Made by a program: the position numbers and the translations under genes | Part shown: positions 1-9,473 of the stretch, piece after piece | Layout: each line of letters starts with the position of its first letter | How positions within the stretch are numbered: the first letter of the stretch is position 1 | The notes under the pieces: generated by a model | Told to the model about the DNA's origin: nothing | Database searches by the model: none | Seen by the model: the letters and a program-made list of their open reading frames with translations, nothing else | Origin: Takashimella koratensis | Lineage: Eukaryota > Basidiomycota > Tremellomycetes > Trichosporonales > Tetragoniomycetaceae | Reading direction: 5' to 3' | NCBI GenBank assembly: GCA_003116875.1 | Contig: BCKT01000004.1 | Span: 394,201-458,200 of the forward strand | Length of the DNA stretch: 64,000 bases

Positions 1-24
1 GGGGGGGGGGGGGGGGGGGGGGGG
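1..24. repeat. Homopolymer G run at the window edge
   Basis: The window opens with 24 consecutive G residues followed by ordinary mixed sequence. No telomere unit repeats after it. It may be a real G tract or a contig-end sequencing artefact. Sequence alone cannot decide. Confidence 0.7.
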
Positions 25-397
25 AGGCGAAGGCGGGATAGTGAAGGGTATCAGCTCCGTGGGCACATGTAGAATATATGTAGAATTGCGTTATCAAATA
101 TCGTACAAACCTCGACACAACGTCAAATCACGGCAAAATCGTCCAACAATCGGTGCATTTGAACAATGTACAGAATTATCGTTTCAAACAGCCGAGTTCC
201 ACCTGATCCGCGGTCTTTTTTCAGCAGGCTCGTAGCGTGGCGAGGAGGTGCAAAGAAAGAGGGCGAAGCGTGGAAAGAGCTAGTCTACGATCGTTGACAA
301 GAAGGGATGGCTAAACCCGCAGAAAGCCGCGAGGACGGATTGAACGGGTCCGAGAAACGAGGGTAGTTCGAGCAATCACCTTGGACAATCACTCAGC

Positions 398-860
398 CCA
401 GGAAGCCGTTCGGATCTCTTCCACCGAGACGACAAGGAGTGAGTAAGCCATCCTCGAGTCAGACTTACGTGATTGTCCGTAGTGTCCCGAGGAATATAAA
501 CGATGAGGTATGGCCAAAAAACTCACGCAGCTTCGAGACCCCTTCATCCTTTCACTCTTTCGGGCCCGAGAGGACTGAGCAAGTTCCGGCTCTACCCGGA
601 TTGGCAAAAAGACGGGACACGGGAGGTTGGAAGAATGTTGGGGAGCCTGGTAGAATGCTGTAGAAAGGTAAAACCTTTCAGTGCTTCGGACCCGACAGGT
701 CAGCAGTTCGTACTCAGATGTCAAGGCTTTTTGGGCTTGCTGTTTGACTCAGGTTGACTCTCTGATATATATATAAGCGCTGGAAAAGGCTTCGAAAAGT
801 GAAACAACCAAGTCTCAAAAGCCACCAGTTGTCTTCACTTCGACACCCAGATTTCTGCAT
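398..860 (+). repeat. Upstream region duplicated at 3160-3625 (copy A)
   Basis: This stretch ahead of the gene at 864 aligns, diverged but collinear, with the stretch ahead of the gene at 3630. Shared blocks include a CAAGGAGTGAGTAAGCC-like segment (435-451 versus 3185-3201), a TGGTAGAATGCT block (648-659 versus 3421-3432) and a TCTGAT block next to a TATA element (about 764-776 versus 3547-3556). Two CGG-CCG palindromes lie at 561 and 687. It probably carries the promoter of the downstream gene. Confidence 0.75.
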
Positions 861-863
861 ACA

Positions 864-1776
864 ATGCCCCCCAAACAAAGCCGATCGCCATGGAAGCTCC
901 CCAGTCTCTCCGAGAGCGTTTACCAGACGATATCAGATACTGCTTGGTACATCAAGGCCCCAGCGCCCTCTTGCCAGAATCTTCGGGGCGAAATACACAA
1001 TGTGGAGACCTCTGTGAGGTTTGCGAGTGCACGGTTGGATCAAGACTGCATGGGTTCTCTCGTCGACTTGCAAAGACACGGTGATCTCAAATCTCGCCTT
1101 GCGGCATTGAAAATAGCCGAGACTGCCTGGTCTATCTCTCGTCTTCTGTTCACAGCCGGTAAGCACAGAGGCGCAGAATGTTTTGATGAGTGCAGCTTCT
1201 CACCTTCATCAGGCGAGTCTTCTCCCGAATGGGAAATCGCCAAGAAAATGGGCGTCGAACTGAAGACTGCATGGACAATTACAAATCAAAAATCAAACAT
1301 CACCGACATTACATGTCTTCTGAGTGATCACATTATGGTGAAACCCTTGCATTCTGACAAAGAGCACTGGGCGATGAAACGACTGGCGTCTCTACACACT
1401 TCCAAAGAGCAATCGACTCAGAAACGGTTGTACGACTCCTTGATGGAACAGCTGGTTACGCAGCTCATCGAGGAGGAAGCATTGCAACAACGAAGACGGC
1501 TGGCGATCGGGAGAAGTTTGCTCCGATACTTTTGCAAAATTCGCACAATCTCTGAAGGTAACTTTCTCTCTGCTGCCACTTCCGTGGTTTCCCCATGAGC
1601 AACAGGCTTTACACTGTCCGAAATGAGCTAACACTTGCTCAAATGTGACAGGTACTAGGCAAACTTGCAGTGAATCCGTGACGATCTATTGTGGGCATTT
1701 GCTCGAGAACGGTTACAACGACCTCGCGGAATCGCACCCACAATCCCCGGCAGTCTCTGTCAGGTATTACGGCTGA
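864..1776 (+). CDS. Unknown protein, paralogue of the gene at 3630 (copy A)
   Basis: I do not recognise this family. A start at 864 opens exon 1 (864-1158). A 54-base intron, 1159-1212, contains no stop, so the frame also reads through it. Exon 2 is 1213-1557 and a second intron, about 1558-1651, has a GAGCTAAC branch site and a TGACAG end. Exon 3 then reads to a TGA at 1774-1776, giving about 254 residues. Both introns are phase 1, as in the paralogue. The exon 2 stretch from ITCLLSDHI to LYDSLMEQL aligns without gaps over 49 residues with IASCIAKHI to LLNRLMSRL of the other copy. No signal peptide or membrane segment is evident. The protein ends early relative to copy B, and similar sequence reappears at 1989-2306, so the 3' end is either mis-spliced here or decayed. 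Confidence 0.55.
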
Positions 1777-1979
1777 GGACTGCGGAGGCGATCTGTGCGG
1801 TACCGAAGTACCTCGAGTGACGAGAGCGATCCGAGCGGGGTGGCGCAGATCCAACGCCACCAGGGGTAGCATGGGACTGTGACACGGCCAGGGGGAGCTG
1901 CGGAGAGAGTGACAGAGGGATATATAGCAGTCCGTAGAGCGTCGAGCGATGGATCCCCCGGATCGAGTGAGAAAACCTA

Positions 1980-2306
1980 ACAGTCTCTTTGGCGAAAACG
2001 CTTGTTTACCTTTCTACCGTCTCCGAGCAAGGCATCCCCGTGCACCCTCAAAACATCCCACTTGATTCGGCGATTGTCTCCAAAGTCTGTACAAAGCTTA
2101 GCGTGCACGGAATCATCCTTATCAACGGCAACCCGCTTCCCACTTTCGACGACGTCCTCGACAAAATAGAAAGGGTTTCCAGCTCCAGAACAATGGGTTC
2201 GCTTCAAGATGGCGGATCACATCTTAGCCCGCAAGACATTCAAATGACTTCCTCGTGTGATTTACAACCAACGACCGATTCGCCAACAACTGAAAGACCG
2301 TTATAG
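1980..2306 (+). pseudogene. Possible detached last exon of copy A
   Basis: A frame open from 1989 to a stop at 2304-2306 has protein-like composition. It contains LPTFDDVLDKIERVSSS, which resembles LSLYTVIEQMERATYT near the end of the copy B protein, with matching upstream segments (KTLVYL versus KLLKFA, LDSAIVSKV versus VDSVVNSLH). I could not find a splice that joins it in frame to the exon ending at 1776. It may be a fourth exon after a long intron, or the remains of the original C-terminus after a stop arose at 1774. Confidence 0.35.
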
Positions 2307-3159
2307 TTCCCGTGCATGCTGTCCATTTGTTGTCCAAGCTGCCCGGGGAAAAAGGAGGAGCGTGGGGGGGAGATGTCATAGCGCCATTATCTTGTTAGCC
2401 TGATAACGAATGACGCTAAGACATGAGACGAAGAGCATACATAATATATATAGATATATATATATCACCGACCCTGTGGACAGGTAGATGCCTCTTCGTC
2501 GAATGGATATCTTGTCATCCTAGTTTACCAGCGAATATCGTTAACTAACCTATCAGAGGGCAACCGCTACTGTACCGCTACCACGGGAGAGCAAATTATA
2601 TACAAGTGCAGATTATCTTCATCCGAAGGATGTACTCCACTAGCCTGTCGTTGACATTCAACAACAAAAAATGACTCCCCAACGATTTTTGCATTATAGA
2701 TTTCGCACTTTAATATCTGCAAGCTTGTCTCTTTCATGATGGTCCGGTTCGCGAGAAGGAACCATGCCTCGGGGTAAGGAAAGTTCAAAATTCACAGGAT
2801 GTTGTTCCACGAAGAACTGAGGACCGAACAGTCAAGGCAGCAAGACAAGGCGTTGAGAGGGGTTTGATGTGTTTCATGATGTAGGCAGTCATTCGCGCGT
2901 TTCACCAACACCGGAGCGAAGCTGCAATTGCAGCAACCAGACTTTACCTCATTGCACTCCTCTCCGCCAGCGAGGCGTTTTCGGCATGGTTGTTCCAGTT
3001 CAAGTTGCCCTTGAACGAAATGGGCATTGTATGAATAGGTCAAGGACCGTCGGCGAAACTTGTTTAAATCCGAACAAAGCCGCTGCGTCGGCCTGAGCGA
3101 GTCCGAAGCCACCATCCCCCACGCTCAAACCTTGTACTGCTGACTCAGCATTGTTGGGT
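2307..3159. other. Spacer between the two paralogues, no supported gene
   Basis: Only short unsupported frames are present on both strands. An AT-rich TATATATAGATATATATATA element sits near 2445-2464 but no convincing coding start follows it. Confidence 0.6.
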
Positions 3160-3625
3160 CTTCGGGTCTCATAAATCATTCCAACAAGGACTGAATAAGC
3201 CAAGATCGACTCAAAATTCAAGTCTCTCCGTTTCCTCCCGAGGAGAAACAACGGGGAGGACAAGGCGCAAACTTGTCGAGCTGTTGAGGATTTCTTCTCT
3301 TTTCATGTGTTCGGGTCCGAGAGTGCGGCAAGGACAAGTCTGGTCATCACCACACCCCGGCTCGACCCGAGAGAAGACAAACGAGGGGAGAGGATAGGTC
3401 GCTAGAGACTGTTGAAGAGCTTGGTAGAATGCTATAGAATGTTGAATCATTTCATGTTCTCGGGCCCGAAGTGAAGATGATTGATACTCAGACGCTGCCG
3501 TGGGTCCAACTTCGACGCACGTCTCTCCAGGCCGGTCTCTGATTTATGATATAAAAGGCGTGGAAATTTCCCACCAACTACCAAGATTTCACGATCACCG
3601 AGACGACGTCTTTGAACTCTCACAG
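3160..3625 (+). repeat. Upstream region duplicated from 398-860 (copy B)
   Basis: This is the second copy of the promoter-like block. It has CGGGTCCG at 3312-3319 and CGGGCCCG at 3461-3468, the TGGTAGAATGCT block at 3421-3432 and a TATAAAA element near 3550, about 80 bases before the start codon at 3630. Spacing of the palindromes from the start codon is close to copy A (169 versus 177 bases for the proximal one). Confidence 0.75.
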
Positions 3626-3629
3626 CATC

Positions 3630-4784
3630 ATGTCGGACCCCAGTCAAGTTTCAATACACAGTCTCACTCCATGGAGCCGAGTGCCTTTCCTTCAATCGGG
3701 CTACCACACCTGGCTTGACACTCAATTGCATTTTCCTGCCTATGTGCCAACAAGAACCGCACTGGCTGGTTTGAGAGACGGACCACACACGAAGATCTAC
3801 CTGGAGATGCAGCTTCCGGCTGATAATGGATTCATATTTCCTTCCCAACAAAATCGCCTGAATTATGTGGACATGTCAATTCTGGCTCAAGCACTCGCAC
3901 GCCGGCTTTATATCTGCGGTAAGCATGATGATACAATCACGGTTGTCTAAATTGCTCCCTCGGCTAACAACTTGTGCTAGGCGCGAAAGCTCCGACGTTG
4001 ATGCAGGCCGTCACGTCGACTCAAGCATTGGTCGAAGACTACGCGAAACTCGGGAAACCCCTCACCTTCCAGAGCATTGCTTCTTGCATTGCTAAGCACA
4101 TCACAGCCACAGACGTTCCCGAAGAAGACGCGCAGGGAGCTAAAGACGAGCTCTACAATATGCTCGTTTCCCCGGCGGATATTCCCCGACAGGAGCTGCT
4201 CAACCGACTCATGTCTCGTCTCAAGGTCGAAACTGAGGGAGGGGAAATCCCTGTTGACATGCAGTCCACGAGGGAAGTCGTTCCTGTTTGGGACTCGATC
4301 AATGAGCATAGGCTGGTCGCATATCTGAACTCATTGGGCGCAATATCTTCTGGTGAGTTTTGATTCTGAATTTGTGGCGCCACAGGATGGAAAAAAAGGT
4401 GACGTTTCGGTCGTAACAGAAGCTTCAGCGGTCAGTGATTCCTCAGTGCGAAGCGATTGCTGGAAAGACTTGACAGGATCGTTTGAACCCATTCGAAATA
4501 GCGGCGAAAAACGTCCAGTCGAGTTTGCGACCAAACTTCTCAAGTTTGCGAAACAGCTGCAAGGCGCCACCCAACAGACTGGCGATGGTACAGCTTACGA
4601 ACCAATGGCAACCGTCGACTCTGTCGTGAATAGCCTGCATTCCGATGAGCCTCTGCCTCACGACAATTCCTCGGCGCTTTCCCTCTACACTGTTATAGAG
4701 CAAATGGAAAGGGCGACCTACACCTTCTGGAAGTCTCACTACCAGTCCATACCATCTCTATACATACAATACATCGAACAATGA
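3630..4784 (+). CDS. Unknown protein, paralogue of the gene at 864 (copy B)
   Basis: Not recognised. Exon 1 is 3630-3918. Intron 3919-3980 has a GGCTAAC branch site and a GTGCTAG end. Exon 2 is 3981-4352. A second intron starts with GTGAGT at 4353 and most plausibly ends at 4428 (branch TAAC at 4414-4417), and exon 3 runs to TGA at 4782-4784. The product is about 339 residues. Both introns fall at the same places and phase (1) as in copy A, which supports common descent. No membrane segment, signal peptide or catalytic motif is apparent. The protein is mainly polar, with helix-like amphipathic stretches. The end of intron 2 could instead be 4419. Confidence 0.6.
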
Positions 4785-5198
4785 AGGAGGATGAGTGACG
4801 AGCTCACTGTCATTCTTTCAAATTTCTCAAAGGGGCCAGAGGATCAGCGGTGATATACTGTAGATATCTGTCAGAATTGATTTTGACTATTGTACCTTAT
4901 TGTCAGTCATGTCCATACGAGTTGATCCGAAGAAGTGGTATTGTGATAGAGGAGAAATGGAAATGAAGTTTGCTTTCGTCCTCAAAGTTTGTCGTATGAG
5001 CTGCCCAACATCGACAGATATACTGAACATACAGACCAGCTGAATACCGGATTGGACATTCTCAAATGAGGTGCAGAAGGTATATTGTACGCTTCAAGAT
5101 GTGCTCAAGTAAAGGAGTTAACCTTGAAAGCGTGGAATGGTATATCTTGGTAGTATGCGGGACAGCATGCGATAAGCATGTATGGTTGTATCCATACC
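4785..5198. other. Convergent intergenic region
   Basis: This lies between the 3' ends of the plus-strand gene ending at 4784 and the minus-strand fusion gene ending at 5199. It is AT-richer than its neighbours. I see no gene in it and presume it holds the 3' UTRs. Confidence 0.6.
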
Positions 5199-7404
5199 TC
5201 ACACAAGTTCTGCCTCCCAGATCCCTCTGATTCGTCAGCACACACCAGGCATCGTAACCTACCTTAACCCATTGAACGCAACGACTCTCGTTCCCTCCCT
5301 CTTTGCCTTCTCCCAATCCCCCAGGGTCAGGTGACCTTCCCTAACCACGCCTTTCCGCAGGACGTATCTCCGCATGACCCCGTTCAACAATGGCGAGCTC
5401 GTCCTATCGAGAGCTGGGGTGACCCATTCCGCCCCACCTTCGGCAGAAGGGAGGTATATTGCAATGTTGGAGGTGTTGGTTTCGAGGAGGTGGGTGGAGG
5501 TGTGGAGAAGGACTTCGGGGTGGCTACCTGGTTCCCCGAGAATAGCGGCTGAGTGGTTGTCAGAGGAAATCAGACAGAGGGGTGACGGGTGAAAGAGTGA
5601 TGAGGAACTGACCTCCTCGATCGGACGCGGAGTCGTATACGTCCCGCTTAACAGTCTTGTGTAGTCTGCAATCGACCTGAGCAGGAGATTCGGAAGCAGG
5701 GACCGAGTGTTCGGGGTCGAGCAAAAGACGGCGACGGACTAATGATGCGTCGAGGGACAATCGGAATGGACCTGAAGGAGTCAGCTGGGGTATGGCCGGG
5801 ACAATGGAAGTTTACCAGCATCTGTAGGCGCAGGGACGACTTGGACTTCTATCCGACCGCCAGGGTGGACGACGACCCGGACCTGACATCAGCTCTGTGT
5901 AGTCTCCCACGACTCACTCTCCAGTCCCCCGTCGCGATCGCTTCTTGTTTCTCCAACGCCTTCTTGATCTCATTCCAGAGTGTCTGGTCACCAGGCCAAG
6001 CTCCCCAAACGCCCTCCCCGTCTCGCGATGTGAAATACGCATGAGCTTCGTGAAGCCGCTCAATGTGTAGGTCGAGCAACGGGATGAGATCTTTCGAGAT
6101 GGGCAAGGTCGAGGTTGACGGATCGGGAGAGGTATAGCGGAGGGTGGTGAATAGTGCAGGTGGAGCGGGCTGGGGAACCTGACAAAGTAGTCAATATTGT
6201 AGATGGACACACGACAATGATGCATGCGGGTATTTGTAGAGGCGTGGTCCACAAACAAAACTGGAGACAATCATACTTGGAGGTTCTTGGCAGGTGCCTC
6301 GTCCTTCCACGTCAGGCCGTACCCCGTCCCAGTCTGTACAGAGGGTCAGTGAAATCCTTGAGCTCGCGGATCAGGGTAGGCTCACTCACAGGGAAGACCC
6401 AATCTTGCAGCGCCCTGACAGTGGTCTGGCCCCATTCATCGACGTGATCCTCGGACGCGTTGGCAGGAGACCCACCGGGGAGGTCGATGATTTGTAGCAG
6501 GGAGAGGTTCTCGGGTTTGATAAAGCCCGCAGAGACGGCGTTCTCGAAGAGCGTGGTCATAGGTGCGAAGAAGTTGCCCACTGTCAAGGGTTAAAAAAGA
6601 ATGACCAATATGAGTTGTGATCAAGACAACCGATACAGGGGAAGAGCTCACCGTTGACGATGATGATTGGGAGCCTGTGGATACCGAGCTGCTTGACGTT
6701 AGCATCCTAGAGGGCAAAAGCACAACCCGGCTTACCTGGTTCCAAGTGATCATCTCGAGGACTTCCTCAAAGGTCCCGTAACCACCAGGCAGAACGACGA
6801 AACCTCCTGTCGACATCCGTGCCATCTTGGCTTTCCTCTGTTCGACCCGTCATTAGCATCTTCTCCAAAGCTCAATCCTCAAGCCAGAAACATGACCCAC
6901 CTCGTGCATGCTGCCAACCACCTCCATCGTCAACCTCCCCTCAAAATCGTCCTCAAGCAAGTCCTGCCCACTCCCCTCGGCGCTCTTCACTGCTTCTCCA
7001 GATACGGGAGTCGGAACGCTGCCAGAGCCTGGAGCGGGGGTATGTTCACTTGCTCGTCCCATTAACGCGCGAGGGAGGATGCCGTGGACATGGCCGCCGC
7101 TCTTCAACGTCGCCTGGGACACGACTCCTGCGGAAGTTGAGCTCAGATCTATCTCGTGGAGATCACAGAAATTCAGCTCACCCATAATTCCACGTCGTCC
7201 ACCGCCATAGATGACGGGGATCTTGGAAGCGGCCATAGCCTGTCCGATCGATTCGGCCGCGCGGGTGTAGATAGGGGATGACCCGGGCGACGACCCGCAG
7301 CTGAGTCGGTGTCAGCTGGACTAGCTCCGAGGGGATAAGAAGGCAGCTCACAAGACGCAGACGGGCTTCTCGAGGCCTGCCTCGGGTGGGAATGGTGCGC
7401 TCAT
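5199..7404 (-). CDS. LOG-family phosphoribohydrolase fused to aminodeoxychorismate lyase
   Basis: Twelve exons read in one frame give 526 residues. Exons 1-7 (7404-6277) encode 262 residues of a LOG/lysine-decarboxylase-like Rossmann protein: CVFCGSSPG near residue 16, [15 protein letters not shown] loop, and the signature [21 protein letters not shown] enzymes cleave nucleoside 5'-monophosphates to base and ribose phosphate. Exons 8-12 (6178-5199) encode a fold-IV PLP enzyme like 4-amino-4-deoxychorismate lyase (p-aminobenzoate step of folate synthesis). It has [25 protein letters not shown] with the likely PLP lysine, [12 protein letters not shown] and GVMRRYVL. The join is intron 6276-6179, starting GTATGA and ending GTCAG, which links CAA to GTT with frame kept. 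If that intron is retained, translation stops at 6271-6273 and gives LOG alone. Other introns are 35-71 bases. The alternative is two separate genes, but the second would lack a good start codon. Likely cytosolic. Confidence 0.8.
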
Positions 7405-7620
7405 CTGGGCGGCGTGGAGGAGGGAGGTGGATGGTGTAGATCGACTCGGAACGTGTTCAATTCAACTCATCTCGTGTCAGGTAGGGAGCCCCGCATCAGC
7501 AGCCTATTGCCAATTGCCACACTCGGAGTTACGGTTCATTATTTGCTTCCGTTGGCCTGCCTGGCAGCGCGTCACCGTACGCTCACTCCACCACCATACA
7601 CGGCAGGTTCCAGCACGATC

Positions 7621-7651
<31 letters not shown>

Positions 7652-7791
7652 AGTGTGTGTGTGTTTGAGCCGACCACGAGACTTGACCCTTGTCCGATTT
7701 GCTACAACGACCAACTCGACCTCGAACTTGTCCAGCCTTACCTTCTTCTCACCCTCTTACCTACCTCCATCACCTACCCCAATCAGCAACC
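7405..7791. promoter_or_regulatory. Divergent promoter region between the fusion gene and SAR1
   Basis: This is 387 bases between two divergent start codons. It contains a GT dinucleotide tract at about 7623-7665 and pyrimidine-rich sequence just before the SAR1 start. No coding region is supported. Confidence 0.6.
7623..7665. repeat. GT microsatellite
   Basis: A run of TG dinucleotides interrupted once by GAG lies in the divergent promoter upstream of SAR1. Length polymorphism is likely. Confidence 0.9.
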
Positions 7792-9027
7792 ATGTTCATC
7801 CTCGTGCGTGCCCCTCACTCCCCCCCGCTCACTCCGCTCCCCGCGCCTTGTCACCAATCGCACCACTTGATCTCTGACGCGCGATGCTTCCTTCTTGACA
7901 GAACTGGTTCTGGGATGTCCTCGCTCAGCTCGGTACGTCTTCCTTCGTCGCGTAGTATCTTCTCCACGACTACCTGCTGACTCTACTCCCAGGATTGATG
8001 AACAAGAGTATGTGATGGAAGAGCCCGCTTGAGGACCGTCGTGATCGCGGTGGGAAGGGAGCAAGGATACCTCATTTGCCACCCAGGAATGTGCAAGATG
8101 TTGACTTTGGGCTACCCACACAGACGCCAAGCTCTTGTTCCTCGGTCTCGACAACGCGGGAAAGACGGTGGGTGCATAGGTCATAAGCTGAAGTCAGCCT
8201 TCTGAACGATAGCTGATACCAATCCCTTGTGCAGACCCTCCTTCACATGCTCAAGAACGACCGACTTGCTACCCTCCAGCCCACTTTGCACCCCAGTGAG
8301 TGTTGACCTCGCGCCCAGATCGGCGGACATATCATTTGCGCCCCTTCCTACTCTCCCGTGACCACTGCCTTCTGCCCCTGTTTCCTACTCGGTTCTATCG
8401 ACACAAAGGATATCACTAACACCTTCTAGCCTCCGAGGAGCTAGCGATTGGTAACGTCCGCTTCACGACCTACGACCTTGGTGGCCACATGCAAGCTCGT
8501 CGGCTGTGGCGTGACTACTTCCCCGAGGTTCACGGGATTGTCTTCCTCGTTGACGCTGCGGACACTGAGCGATTTGCCGAGTCCAAAGCCGAGCTCGACT
8601 CTCTCCGTATGTCTAGATTGCTGCACTCATCGTAACCTGAACAGCAAGCTGACAATGTCACAGTCTCCATTGAGCAGCTCGCACAGGTCCCCTTCCTTAT
8701 CCTCGGTAACAAGATCGATGCCGCGGGCGCTGTCTCCGAGGAGGAGCTCAGGCACCAACTCGGTCTCTACCAGACTTCGGGCAAGGTGAGTGCTGCAGCT
8801 GACAGCTTATTACGCTCCTCTCAGCTGACATCACGGCCCACTCTTTTCCGACCACAGGGCAAGGTCCCTCTCCGCGACATCCGCCCGATCGAGGTGTTCA
8901 TGTGCTCGGTTGTCATGCGACAGGGCTACGGCGAAGGGTTCAGGTGGCTCAGCCAATACGTACGTCTATATTGCTGTCGTGACCTCATTGGACTTTAGCA
9001 TATGCTGACTTGTTGTTTCAGATCTAA
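7792..9027 (+). CDS. SAR1: Small COPII GTPase Sar1
   Basis: Sar1 is the GTPase that recruits Sec23/24 and Sec13/31 to bud COPII vesicles from the endoplasmic reticulum. Exon 1 is only ATGTTCATCCTC (7792-7803) and joins [11 protein letters not shown] in exon 2. Visible motifs are the P-loop GLDNAGKTT, switch I PTLHPTSEEL, switch II DLGGH, the guanine motif GNKID and the C-terminal [24 protein letters not shown]. The product is about 190 residues, the usual Sar1 length. There are at least seven introns, and the last two codons (ATC TAA) lie alone in a final exon at 9022-9027. The N-terminal amphipathic helix expected for membrane insertion is present (MFILNWFWDVL). Leucine in PTLHPT matches the animal form; yeast has tryptophan. 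Confidence 0.95.
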
Positions 9028-9473
9028 ATGGTTGACGTTGCGATGGCGATGGGTATGTGGAGCGTCGGGCGGACAGAGTGGGCTGGGGGGCGACGTTGGA
9101 GCAGGCGGCGGTAGCGGTCATGGCGAGATGTCGAGGTAGGGGACGAGACAGACCGACAGCAGACTGTGGATATCGACAAGCTGGCTCTGAGACTATTCCG
9201 CATGAACAGCTTTACTTTTCAACATGTCTAAATCCGACCTCACTTGATCTCGTATCTCTCCTTATGTCTATCTGATCTCTCTCATTCACCTCGGCACGTC
9301 CCTCCCACCTCTGCTCTTGTGTTCGGCGAGACTGCATACCACCTTGAAACCCCATCGAACTCGTACACGGACATCAAGGTGACATGGCTGAAACAAATGC
9401 TATGATTATCCTTCACGAATAAGGGCTGTACTTGACTCGCCTGATTGTCCTCAGACCCTGCCCACGTCTTCAC

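Noticed and set aside
1..24. G run as a telomere end
   Set aside because: No TTAGGG-type units follow, so a telomere is not supported.
8265..8290. Leucine in place of tryptophan in the Sar1 PT-x-HPT switch motif as a possible defect
   Set aside because: Animal Sar1 proteins have leucine here, so it is a normal variant.
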